From contig DASZCR010000214.1 of NCBI GenBank assembly GCA_035942915.1, forward strand, positions 1 to 33,450: a stretch of 33,450 nt of DNA, in the 5' to 3' direction. The notes below the pieces were generated by a model. That model was not told the DNA's origin. It ran no database searches and saw only the letters and a list, made by a program, of their open reading frames with translations. Positions 24,342 to 31,895 of the stretch are shown one piece after another (the stretch's first letter is position 1; the number at the start of each line of letters is the position of its first letter). Source of the DNA: DASZCR01 sp035942915. Its GTDB lineage: Bacteria; Acidobacteriota; Blastocatellia; Pyrinomonadales; Pyrinomonadaceae. The position numbers and the translations under genes were made by a program.

Positions 24342-26345
24342 ATGTTTTTGAATCCTTCGCCCATCGCGCGCGCCCGCGTCCTGTTGTTGTGTCTCGCCCT
24401 CGGTGCGTGGGCGTTGGCCTGCGGCGCTGACGCCGTGCGTGCGCAGGGGCGTTCGTGGGCGTGGCAGAACCCTCTGCCGCAGGGCAATGCCATCTCGGCC
24501 GTGCGTTTCGCGCCCGACGGCCTCAACGGTTGGGCGGTCGGCGCGGAAGGCGTCGTGCTGCGGACGCGCAACGGCGGCTTTCGTTGGGAGGAGCAGAAGA
24601 CGCCTGCCAGCGTGACGCTCTACGGGCTGTTTGTGAAAGATAAGAAGACGGCCGTCGTCGTCGGCGCACGCGGCCTCGTGATGACGACTTCAGACGGCGG
24701 CTCGCGCTGGACGGTCAGGCCAACCGGCGTCAAAGACCACCTCTACAGCGTCGCCTTCGCGCCCGACCACATGCACGGTTGGGCTGTCGGCAGCTACGGT
24801 CGCGCCATCGCCACCACGGACGGCGGCAAGACATGGAAGGAGCAGGCGACGGGAACGAAAGCGCACCTCTTTTCCGTCTCCTTCGCCGACGCCGAGACGG
24901 GCGCGGCTGCCGGAGACGCAGGCACGCTCCTCGTCACGGCTGACGGCGGCCAGACGTGGCAGTCGCAACAACTCGGCGAGGCCGGGTTGCCCTTCACCAG
25001 CGTCGCCTTCGTCGCCGCGACGCGCAAGGCTGTCGCCGTCGGTCTCGGCGGCCAAATCTTTCGCACCGACGACGGCGGCAAGACCTGGACGAGAGTCGAG
25101 ACGCCTCTGCGCACAGACCTCCTCTCGGTCTTCTTCACGGACGAGAGGCACGGCTGGATTGCCGGAGACGAGGGACAGGTGCTCTCGACGGGCGACGGCG
25201 GCACGACATGGTTTCCCGTCAGCGTGAGGACGCGCCCGCGCCTCGCCTCGCTTCACTTCGCCGATGAGAACACCGGATGGGCGGCAGGTAAAGACGGACT
25301 CATCCTGCGCACGGACGACGGCGGCATCGAGTGGCGTCGCCTGACCGAAGGCGGGCGAGACGACCTCTCGGACATCTTCTTCCTTGACGGTTCGCGCGGG
25401 TGGGCGGTCGGCGCGCGCGGCAAAGTTCTCTACACCTCTTCGGGCGGCAAGCGTTGGACGACGCGCCTCTCAGGCGTGACGGTGCGGCTCAATCAGGTCT
25501 TCTTCATCGACGAGTCGCGCGGGTGGGCGGTCGGCGAGCAGGGCACTCTGCTGCGCTCTGTCAACGGCGGGCTGACGTGGGAGGCTGTGAAGACGGACGC
25601 CAAAGCAGACCTCTTCGGCCTGCACTTCCGCGACGCACGTCACGGCCTCGCCGTCGGCGCACGCGGCACGATTCTCAACACGGACGACGGCGGCGAGACG
25701 TGGCATCTCCAACCGTCTATCGGCCCTGCATGGCTCGAATCGGTGGCCTTCGTCGATGCACGCGTGGCCGTCGCCGTCGGCTCGAACGGAACGATACTGC
25801 GCTCGGAGGACGGCGGCGAGACGTGGCAGTTCGTCGAACTCAACGCGAAGGAGTGGCTCTATGCGGTCAGCTTCTTCGACGCGACGCGCGGCTACGCTGT
25901 CGGCGAAGGCGGTCTTATCCTGCGCACCGACGACGGCGGGCGAACGTGGCGCGACCAGGAGTCGGGCGTCAAGATTAATCTCTACTCGGTCTCGCTCGCG
26001 TCGCGCGACGACGCGCTGGCGGCGGGCGAGCAGGGGCGCGTCTTGCAGACGAAAGACGGTGGCGAGACGTGGGAGATGCTGCCGACGCTGACAACTGCGT
26101 CGCTCTTTTCCGTCTCGTACAGGGGAGGCACGGCGGCGTGGGTGGCCGGGCGCGGCGGCGCGATTCTGCGGCGCGCAGACACGCTCGCCACAGTCAAGAT
26201 ACCGAAGCCCAAACTGCCGCCCGCGCTGCGTGGCGGCGCGCCCAAACTCCAATCCGAAGACACGAGCGACGCCGCCTCACCCCTGCTCGAAGACGACATC
26301 CCGCGCGCTCTGCCTCCGGTCTCACAGCCGACGCCGAAACCTTAA
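24342..26345 (+). CDS. Secreted YCF48/BNR-repeat beta-propeller protein
   Basis: A 667-aa protein with an N-terminal signal (about 1-35, ending AVRAQ). The body consists of repeats of about 40-44 residues, each with a GWAVG/AVGARG element and a DGGxTW element; I count 13 DGG/NGG-type motifs, from RTRNGGFRW to QTKDGGETW. This is the YCF48-like (photosystem II assembly factor family) or BNR/Asp-box pattern and implies one or two beta-propellers. The C-terminus (about 610-667) is a Pro-rich tail. In non-phototrophs such proteins are outer-surface or periplasmic with unknown partners; no photosystem gene is seen here. A terminator follows 44 nt after the stop. Confidence 0.9.
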   Translation: MFLNPSPIARARVLLLCLALGAWALACGADAVRAQGRSWAWQNPLPQGNAISAVRFAPDGLNGWAVGAEGVVLRTRNGGFRWEEQKTPASVTLYGLFVKDKKTAVVVGARGLVMTTSDGGSRWTVRPTGVKDHLYSVAFAPDHMHGWAVGSYGRAIATTDGGKTWKEQATGTKAHLFSVSFADAETGAAAGDAGTLLVTADGGQTWQSQQLGEAGLPFTSVAFVAATRKAVAVGLGGQIFRTDDGGKTWTRVETPLRTDLLSVFFTDERHGWIAGDEGQVLSTGDGGTTWFPVSVRTRPRLASLHFADENTGWAAGKDGLILRTDDGGIEWRRLTEGGRDDLSDIFFLDGSRGWAVGARGKVLYTSSGGKRWTTRLSGVTVRLNQVFFIDESRGWAVGEQGTLLRSVNGGLTWEAVKTDAKADLFGLHFRDARHGLAVGARGTILNTDDGGETWHLQPSIGPAWLESVAFVDARVAVAVGSNGTILRSEDGGETWQFVELNAKEWLYAVSFFDATRGYAVGEGGLILRTDDGGRTWRDQESGVKINLYSVSLASRDDALAAGEQGRVLQTKDGGETWEMLPTLTTASLFSVSYRGGTAAWVAGRGGAILRRADTLATVKIPKPKLPPALRGGAPKLQSEDTSDAASPLLEDDIPRALPPVSQPTPKP

Positions 26346-26389
26346 ATTAAAACTCACTCCTTCGCGCGAAGATGCCAAGCAAGAAAGAC

Positions 26390-26424
26390 AAGGCGCGGAG
26401 CATTATCTGCTCCGCGCCTTTCGT
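26390..26424. terminator. Bidirectional intrinsic terminator
   Basis: AAGGCGCGGAGCA (26390-26402) and TGCTCCGCGCCTT (26408-26420) form a perfect 13-bp stem with a 5-nt loop, followed by TTC. It lies between the converging YCF48 gene and the 69-aa membrane protein gene. Confidence 0.85.
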
Positions 26425-26454
26425 GTTCTCGTGTTGTCGCCGATGTCGTTCGCT

Positions 26455-26664
26455 TCAGAGGCGGACGGGATGGTCTTTCGCGTAGCTGTAAGCGAAATAG
26501 GCGGCGATGAAGTGGACAATCCAGCCGAGTGTCCCGGCGCTGCCTATCCAGGAGACGCCCGTCAGGATGAGCCACAGAATCCCCCAGATGATTTGGCCGT
26601 TATAAATCTGTCCGAGTCCCGGAACTAAGAAACTGAGTAGACCCGCAAGGATTGGTTCGCGCAT
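26455..26664 (-). CDS. Small two-helix membrane protein (TM2-like)
   Basis: A 69-aa protein with two hydrophobic segments (about 5-37 and 40-60) and the motif PGLGQIYNGQ (15-24), which resembles the PG-G-F/Y-G turn of TM2-domain proteins. It therefore probably sits in the inner membrane with both segments spanning. Function unknown. The start at 26664 has an excellent SD, CGGAGGTCAAG, 6 nt upstream. It follows dnaX by 88 nt and may have its own promoter. Confidence 0.8.
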   Translation of the reverse strand: MREPILAGLLSFLVPGLGQIYNGQIIWGILWLILTGVSWIGSAGTLGWIVHFIAAYFAYSYAKDHPVRL

Positions 26665-26752
26665 TCTTGACCTCCGTTCAGGCTGCTATACGCCCCCCGT
26701 CGCGTGTTTGTTCGACCTAACTTCCACGCCGTCGCTCGCCAGCGAGGCCGCG

Positions 26753-28981
26753 CTACTTGCTCGCAGGCGGCGGAGTCGCCTGCTCACCTTCGACGCGCCT
26801 GACATCAACTATTTGCGCGCGGAAGGTTTTCAGCAACTTCTGGACGACCGGCTGCGCCTCAGCCCATTCGCGCAGACGTTGTTGCTCAAGCCGTTCCTCT
26901 TCCTCCTGCGTCGGCGGCGCGTCCTCGTCTCGTGCTCCCGCCTCTTTGACGACGATGTGGACGCCCATCTCGCGCCCGCAGACCTCGCGGCAGACCTCGC
27001 GCACGATACGCACGTTGTCGGGCTTTACCAGCGTGTCGCGCAGGTGTCGGGTTTCGGGCGCAAATTCGACGCAAAGCTCGTCGCCTTCGAGAGAGACGCG
27101 GCGCGCCTCTTCGAGCGCGATGGCGAGAAAGGGTTTGCGACGCTCGTCGAGCGCACGCTTGATGCGCGAAACATCGTCCGTTTTCGCTGTCGGCGCGGCG
27201 TGTTGAGAAGCTTCGTCCTCGACCGTCGGCTCATCGTCTTGCGAGGGCGGCGGCGGGTCGAAGAAGGAGGGCGCGTTTGAAGACGAAGGCGCGGCCGCGT
27301 TGGTGTATGTGAACGGCGCGGCGACGGACGCAGCGGGAAAGGGTGCGGGCGGTTTCGCCGTCGGCGTGGGCTTCGGCGAGAGGGGGAAGGGCGCGTCGTC
27401 GCGCGGGTCGCGTGCCGGAGACGTGTGAGGAGCAGGTGTGGCAACGAGTTTCAGTCCCGTCGGCGACGCGGGAGGTTGTGTCTGCGCGTGCGCGTGCGTC
27501 GCAGGCGTCGGCGCGGGCGTGGTCTTCGGCGCGAACGAGGGGACACGCGGCGGCGCAAACGTCCGCGCGGGCGTCTCGCGCGTCTTCTCGTTTGTCGTCG
27601 CCGCCGGTGCGGCGTCTGTATCTGCATCCGGGGCGGGCGCGTCTTGAGTCGGCGCGTGTGCGTCGGTCGCCGCGTGCGCTTCGCTCAGGCTGCGTGTGCT
27701 GCCGCCGCCGCTGCTTCCGCTGCGACGCGGCGCTGCGCTTCCGCCGCCCGAAGCAGCGGCCGGAGGCGAAGAGGCGCCGCCGGTTCCGGCGGGCGTGCGG
27801 CCGTTGCCGCCGAGCGCCTGTTCGAGCGCGTCGAGCCGCTCAAGGATGCGCGAGAGCGAGGCGAGGCGGCGCATCTCGACGAGTTTGACCAGCCCGATTT
27901 CGAGTTGATAACGCGGGTGGACGCTCTCTCTGAGGTGCTTCTCCGTCTCCGTCAGGCTGTGGAAGAAGCGCACAAGGTCGGACTCGGAGAAGCGCGCGGC
28001 CTCGTCTTGCAAGGCGCGCCGCTCCTGTTCGGTCGCATCGACGACGGACGCGCCGCCGTCGCCCGCGACTTTAACGACGAGCAGGTCGCGCAGATGCGCC
28101 AGCAGGTCGCGGCAGAAGTTACGCAGGTCGTGGCCGCGCGCCACAAGGTCTGCGACGACCGAGACGGCTTCGGCAGGCGCTTCGTCGGCGACGGCTCTCA
28201 TCACGCGCGCACGCAACTCTGCGCTTGCGATGCCGAGCGCCGTCTCGACCTCTTCCGTCCCGATGCGCCCGTCGCTGAAAGAGATGACCTGGTCGAAGGC
28301 CGACTGCGCGTCGCGCATCGAGCCTTCGCCCGCACGCGCAATCTCACGCAGCGCCTCGTCCGACACTTCGACGGCTTCGGCGTCGGCGATGAGGCGCAGG
28401 CGTTCGGCAATCTTGGCGGTCGCGATGGTGCGAAACTCGAACTGCTGGCAGCGCGAGAGAATCGTGTCGGGAACTTTGTGCGACTCGGTCGTCGCCATGA
28501 TAAAGAGGACGCGCGGCGGCGGCTCTTCGAGCGTCTTCAGCAGAGCGTTGAAGGCCGCGCCGGAGAGCATGTGCACTTCGTCGATGATGAAGACCTTGTA
28601 GCGGTCGCGCGCGGGTCGAACGCCGACGGTGTTGATGATGGCATCGCGCACGTTATCGACGCCCGTGTTCGATGCGGCGTCAATCTCCAACACGTCTATC
28701 GAGCGCCCTTCGGCAATCTCACGACAGGAAGGACAGGCATTCTCGTCGGCAAACGAGCAGGGCGTGGGCGTCGGGCGGTCTGCGCGATGACAGTTGACGG
28801 CCTTCGCTAAGAGCCGCGCCGTGGTCGTCTTGCCGACGCCGCGCGCGCCCGAAAAGAGGTAGGCGTGATGCAGGCGTTCGTGCTCGATGGCTCCGCGCAG
28901 CGTGCGCGTAATCGGCTCCTGCCCCGTCACCTCCTCGAAGGTCTGCGGCCGCCACTTGCGTGCGATGACTTGATAGGCCAT
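26753..28981 (-). CDS. dnaX: DNA polymerase III subunit gamma/tau
   Basis: A 742-aa clamp-loader ATPase. The AAA+ part shows Walker A GARGVGKT (45-52), zinc cysteines C64, C75, C83 and C86, Walker B IIDEVHML (132-139) and the SRC motif (176-178). After the collar domain (to about 390) comes a long Pro/Ala/Thr/Ser linker (about 390-600), then a C-terminal tau-like domain (about 610-742). I see no A AAA AAG-type slippery sequence, so separate gamma production by frameshift is not indicated. It starts 3 nt after the VOC protein stop, in one operon. Confidence 0.96.
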   Translation of the reverse strand: MAYQVIARKWRPQTFEEVTGQEPITRTLRGAIEHERLHHAYLFSGARGVGKTTTARLLAKAVNCHRADRPTPTPCSFADENACPSCREIAEGRSIDVLEIDAASNTGVDNVRDAIINTVGVRPARDRYKVFIIDEVHMLSGAAFNALLKTLEEPPPRVLFIMATTESHKVPDTILSRCQQFEFRTIATAKIAERLRLIADAEAVEVSDEALREIARAGEGSMRDAQSAFDQVISFSDGRIGTEEVETALGIASAELRARVMRAVADEAPAEAVSVVADLVARGHDLRNFCRDLLAHLRDLLVVKVAGDGGASVVDATEQERRALQDEAARFSESDLVRFFHSLTETEKHLRESVHPRYQLEIGLVKLVEMRRLASLSRILERLDALEQALGGNGRTPAGTGGASSPPAAASGGGSAAPRRSGSSGGGSTRSLSEAHAATDAHAPTQDAPAPDADTDAAPAATTNEKTRETPARTFAPPRVPSFAPKTTPAPTPATHAHAQTQPPASPTGLKLVATPAPHTSPARDPRDDAPFPLSPKPTPTAKPPAPFPAASVAAPFTYTNAAAPSSSNAPSFFDPPPPSQDDEPTVEDEASQHAAPTAKTDDVSRIKRALDERRKPFLAIALEEARRVSLEGDELCVEFAPETRHLRDTLVKPDNVRIVREVCREVCGREMGVHIVVKEAGARDEDAPPTQEEEERLEQQRLREWAEAQPVVQKLLKTFRAQIVDVRRVEGEQATPPPASK

Positions 28982-28984
28982 AGC

Positions 28985-29350
28985 CTAGACGCGCTCCATG
29001 AACTCGATGCGATTGCCGAAGGGGTCGAAGAAAGAGAAACGACGGATGCCGGGCACGTCCGGCTCATCCTTCGTCCTCACGCCGCGCCCCGCCAGATACG
29101 CTCTCACTTCCTCGACGCTTTCGACCTCGAAGGCCGGATGCCTTTTAGACGGAGCGACGACATCCTCGACGCCGACGTGGAGTTGCACGTCGGCGACGTT
29201 GAACCACAGGCCGCCGTTGGCCTTGAGCGCCTCCGGCTTCTCAATCTCTTCGAGGCCGAGGATGCCTGCGTAGAACTCGCGCGCTTGCGGTTCCGCGCCG
29301 CGCGGGATGCAGACCTGCACGTGGTTGAGCCGCGTGATGTTGATTTTCAT
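28985..29350 (-). CDS. VOC-superfamily (glyoxalase-like) protein
   Basis: A 121-aa single-domain protein of the vicinal oxygen chelate superfamily. Two beta-alpha-beta-beta-beta modules are visible: TRLNHVQVCIPRGAEPQAREFYAGILGLEE and FEVESVEEVRAYLAGRG...FSFFDPFGNRIEFME. Candidate metal ligands are H10, H58 (VQLHVG) and E116 (NRIEF). The substrate is unknown; such proteins include lyases, dioxygenases and antibiotic-resistance proteins. ATG 29350 is chosen; a longer in-frame reading would run into the SRP RNA gene. Its stop lies 3 nt before dnaX, an unusual partner. Confidence 0.88.
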   Translation of the reverse strand: MKINITRLNHVQVCIPRGAEPQAREFYAGILGLEEIEKPEALKANGGLWFNVADVQLHVGVEDVVAPSKRHPAFEVESVEEVRAYLAGRGVRTKDEPDVPGIRRFSFFDPFGNRIEFMERV

Positions 29351-29367
29351 AGACTGCTGAAAGCAAA

Positions 29368-29501
29368 AAAGAGTTGCCGCGTGGACGAATGATGACGACG
29401 CACGTCCTCTGCTGAAGTCTCCTCGCGGCGCTTTGGATTGTGCTCCAAGCGCACGCGCTTCGGCAAGGTCTTCGCGTCGCCCGTCCGGCGGGCAACTCTT
29501 T
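29368..29501. repeat. 11-bp inverted repeat spanning the VOC leader
   Basis: AAAGAGTTGCC at 29368-29378 and GGCAACTCTTT at 29491-29501 are exact inverses, 112 nt apart, between the SRP RNA 3' end and the VOC start. On the minus strand the proximal arm is GGCAACTC followed by TTTTTTGC, like the 3' arm of a terminator. Confidence 0.7.
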
Positions 29502-29514
29502 CCTGCGATGTGGC

Positions 29515-29618
29515 CAGACTCCGGACTGACCCGCAACACACGCCGCGTCTGCTACCGTTGCTCCGTTCCCGGCCTGGCGGGGTTCGCAGCGCAAGCGTTG
29601 TGCGGAGCCCGAAGTCTG
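29515..29618 (-). ncRNA. ffs: Signal recognition particle RNA, small (4.5S) type
   Basis: On the minus strand the conserved apex reads CCAGGCCGGGAACGGAGCA with a GGAA tetraloop closed by CCG/CGG, followed by ACGGTAG; this is the Ffh-binding helix 8 signature. Flanking arms pair: GACTTCGG at the 5' end (29616-29609) with CCGGAGTC at the 3' end (29524-29517), plus GCACAAC-type pairing further in. The length is about 100 nt, matching the small bacterial SRP RNA. It partners Ffh in co-translational membrane targeting. It lies between tRNA-Ser and the VOC-dnaX operon, all on the minus strand. Ends are accurate to a few nucleotides. Confidence 0.92.
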
Positions 29619-29619
29619 A

Positions 29620-29648
29620 TAAATTGTCAAAAACTGCTCGGTCGTCAA
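29620..29648 (-). promoter_or_regulatory. Candidate SRP RNA promoter
   Basis: On the minus strand TTGACG (29648-29643) and AATTTA (29625-29620) with a 17-nt spacer immediately precede the SRP RNA 5' end. The -35 box matches 5 of 6; the -10 is weak. The -35 abuts the tRNA-Ser 3' end. Confidence 0.4.
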
Positions 29649-29739
<91 letters not shown>

Positions 29740-29744
29740 GAAAG

Positions 29745-29823
29745 CAGTGATAAGTGAGAGGTGACGAGTGACGAGTTAAAAACCTGCTCCTGCTCGTCGC
29801 CTGTCGCTCATCACTCGTCACCG
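29745..29823. repeat. Inverted heptamer array, GTGATAA/GTGACGAG type (element 8)
   Basis: AGTGATAAGTGAGAGGTGAC with following AGTGACGAG units, then the inverse CTCGTCGCCTGTCGCTCATC and onward to 29822. It is a divergent member and fills the gap between the two tRNA-Ser genes. Confidence 0.85.
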
Positions 29824-29827
29824 TTGT

Positions 29828-29920
<93 letters not shown>

Positions 29921-29949
29921 GCAAGTGAAAGAACGAGAACGGCAGTCTG

Positions 29950-30012
29950 CAGAATGAAGAAGACCGAACCCGCCTGTCGCCTTCATTCCTCATCCTTCAT
30001 CCTTCATCCCTT
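29950..30012. repeat. Inverted heptamer array, TTCATCC type (element 9)
   Basis: AGAATGAAGAAG on the left, then CTTCATTCCTCATCCTTCAT and CCTTCATCCC on the right, heptamer TTCATCC/CTCATCC. The right arm overlaps the 3' end of tadA: the minus-strand codons for its last residues DEG and the TGA stop (29999-29997) are GGATGAA repeat units. Confidence 0.75.
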
Positions 30013-30494
30013 CTCCGACGGGCGCGGAAGAATGCCTGCATCAACTCTCGACATTCCGCTTCGAGCACACCCGCCGTCAATTCCATTCGGTGATTCAAAG
30101 AACTCGCGTCGCAGACGCGGAAGACCGACTCGACCGCTCCGGCCTTCGGGTCGCGCGCGCCGTAGACGAGTCGTCGCACTCTGGCCTGTACGAGCGCCCC
30201 GGCGCACATCGCGCACGGCTCAAGCGTGGCGTACATGACGGAGCCGCTCAGCCGAAAGTTGCCGACGCGCCGCGCCGCCTCTCTGAGCGCGACGACCTCG
30301 GCGTGCGCCGTCGGGTCGCAATCGGTGCGCGTGCGGTTACCGGCGACGGCGAGCACTTCGCCTTCCGCCGAGACGAGACACGCGCCGACCGGCACTTCCG
30401 CCCGCTCTGCCGCCGCGCGCGCTGCCCGCAGAGCCTCGCGCATCCACCCTTCATCCGCGCCGTCCGAGCCTTCTTCCAAGCCTTGCGCACGCAT
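29997..30494 (-). CDS. tadA: tRNA-specific adenosine deaminase
   Basis: Deaminates A34 to inosine in tRNA-Arg(ACG), allowing wobble decoding. The zinc and catalytic site are clear: HAE (H64, E66) and PCAMC (C94, C97). VPVGACLV (34-41) and MYATLEPCAMCAGALVQAR are typical TadA sequence, and the end ESVFRVCDASSLNHRMELTAGVLEAECRELMQAFF is also conserved. 165 aa. The ATG at 30494 is not preceded by a good SD; an internal Met at residue 18 with GAAGGGTGG nearby is an alternative. It lies upstream of tRNA-Ser, tRNA-Ser, SRP RNA and dnaX in the same direction, an order close to that in Bacillus. Confidence 0.93.
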   Translation of the reverse strand: MRAQGLEEGSDGADEGWMREALRAARAAAERAEVPVGACLVSAEGEVLAVAGNRTRTDCDPTAHAEVVALREAARRVGNFRLSGSVMYATLEPCAMCAGALVQARVRRLVYGARDPKAGAVESVFRVCDASSLNHRMELTAGVLEAECRELMQAFFRARRRRDEG

Positions 30495-30750
30495 TAAGCA
30501 TTCACGTCGCTTTCAAGAAGCAAGAGACAAAAATTGAATATAGGGAGGCGCGGCGGCTCTGTCAAGCAGCGCCACTTTGAGCTTTACCAGCGCACGGGCG
30601 CGCCTTCCGCGTGCGGCGCGAAATTTATCCGGCAGACGCACGACTTTGAGGCTCGCTTCCCTGCCGACGCGTGCTATTATCGATTTCAGACGGCACGCAA
30701 GCACGCCCTCCCCGCCGCCGGAAGTTGCTCAAAGGGTTCGACCTTTCAAG

Positions 30751-31800
30751 ATGAAGACAGAGACACGCACAAGACCCGGAGGCGCGACCTCGACCACCAC
30801 CGGCGAACGCACCACAGGAAGCCTCCAACGCCCCGCACCGCCGCGACAGAGTGCCGCCAACACGCACCCGGAAACGGCCTCCATCCATCAGACTCTCGCG
30901 CCCGAACAGTCCGCGCCCGCGTCGCCTGCGGCCGCGCCGCGCGTCCCCGTGCAGAAGCTCACGCCGGGCGAAATCAACACGGCGATGGTGCACTTCTATC
31001 GCGGCGAAGTGCAGCGCGCCAACACCTGGCGCAACCGTCTCGACACGACGACCAACTGGGCCGTCCTGACGGCCGGTGCGACCCTCTCCTTCGCCTTCAG
31101 TTCGCCGACCAATCCGCACTTCGTCATCCTCATTAACACCATCCTCGTCGCCTTCTTCCTCTTCATGGAGGCGCGTCGTTATCGTTATTACGAAATCTGG
31201 TCGAGCCGCATCCGCGTCATCGAGACCGGCTACTTCGCGCAGATGCTCACGCCGGGCGCGCCCGCCAACGACGTGTGGGCGCAGCATCTCTACGACGACC
31301 TGATGACGCCGCATTTCACCATCAGCGAATGGGAGGCCGTCGGACGCCGCCTGCGTCGCAACTATCTCTGGATATTCGCGCTGCTCGCGGCGAGTTGGAA
31401 CCTCAAGGTTTATCTCCATCCGCTTCCCGCCTACGACTTCAACGCCTTTATCGACCGCGCGCGCATCGGCGTCGTGCCCGGCGAAATCATCTTCATGATT
31501 GGCATCCTCTTCAACCTCGTCGTGGCTCTCTTCGCCATCGTCACGGTGCGTCTGCGCGAGGCGACCGGCGAGGTGCTGCCGCAGCACGACTTTCAGGCTT
31601 TCCGACGCATGAGCGACTGGACGCGCGAGGTCGTCACGACAAGACAGCGACGCGCCGCCACCGTCCGCCGCGCCAAGCGCGCACGCGAGCGCACGCGCGC
31701 CCCGCGTCCCGGCCAACTGAGCGGCGAATGGAAACGCCCCGACACAACCGAGCGCCGCCCCAACGAAGCGCCACAGCCGACGGAGCAGACGCTAAGATAA
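30751..31800 (+). CDS. DUF2270 integral membrane protein
   Basis: A 349-aa protein. The N-terminal 90 residues are disordered and Thr/Pro-rich. The DUF2270 core begins ALVHFYRGE-like: TAMVHFYRGEVQRANTWRNRLDTTTNWAVLTAGATLSFAF, followed by hydrophobic segments (about 130-165, 255-275 and 305-330) and a conserved RRYRYYEIWSSRIRVIETGYFA. The C-terminus is Arg-rich (RRAATVRRAKRARERTRAPRP), probably cytoplasmic. The function of the family is unknown. ATG 30751 is chosen; a TTG at 30577 would add low-complexity sequence without SD. Confidence 0.85.
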   Translation: MKTETRTRPGGATSTTTGERTTGSLQRPAPPRQSAANTHPETASIHQTLAPEQSAPASPAAAPRVPVQKLTPGEINTAMVHFYRGEVQRANTWRNRLDTTTNWAVLTAGATLSFAFSSPTNPHFVILINTILVAFFLFMEARRYRYYEIWSSRIRVIETGYFAQMLTPGAPANDVWAQHLYDDLMTPHFTISEWEAVGRRLRRNYLWIFALLAASWNLKVYLHPLPAYDFNAFIDRARIGVVPGEIIFMIGILFNLVVALFAIVTVRLREATGEVLPQHDFQAFRRMSDWTREVVTTRQRRAATVRRAKRARERTRAPRPGQLSGEWKRPDTTERRPNEAPQPTEQTLR

Positions 31801-31802
31801 AA

Positions 31803-31878
31803 TAGTCGCTCATCCGTCATCACGAGACAGCGCCCGGCGCTTCCATGATTGATGACTGATGAGTAGATGACTGACTGC
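31803..31878. repeat. Degenerate heptamer array (element 10)
   Basis: CTCATCCGTCATCA on the left and TGATTGATGACTGATGAGTA with GATGACTGACTG on the right, 7-nt spacing still visible, arms partly complementary. It lies between the DUF2270 stop and hutH, which has no SD. Confidence 0.6.
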
Positions 31879-31895
31879 TGCTGAGTCCTTCTTTC

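Noticed and set aside
27425..28810. 461-aa plus-strand frame over dnaX
   Set aside because: It is Arg-rich shadow sequence opposite a certain dnaX.
26753..28981. Programmed frameshift in dnaX producing gamma
   Set aside because: No slippery A-run with a following stem is visible in the coding sequence.
29476..29496. Hairpin GTCGCCCG/CGGGCAAC as SRP RNA terminator
   Set aside because: There is no T-tract after it on the minus strand; it is too weak to call.
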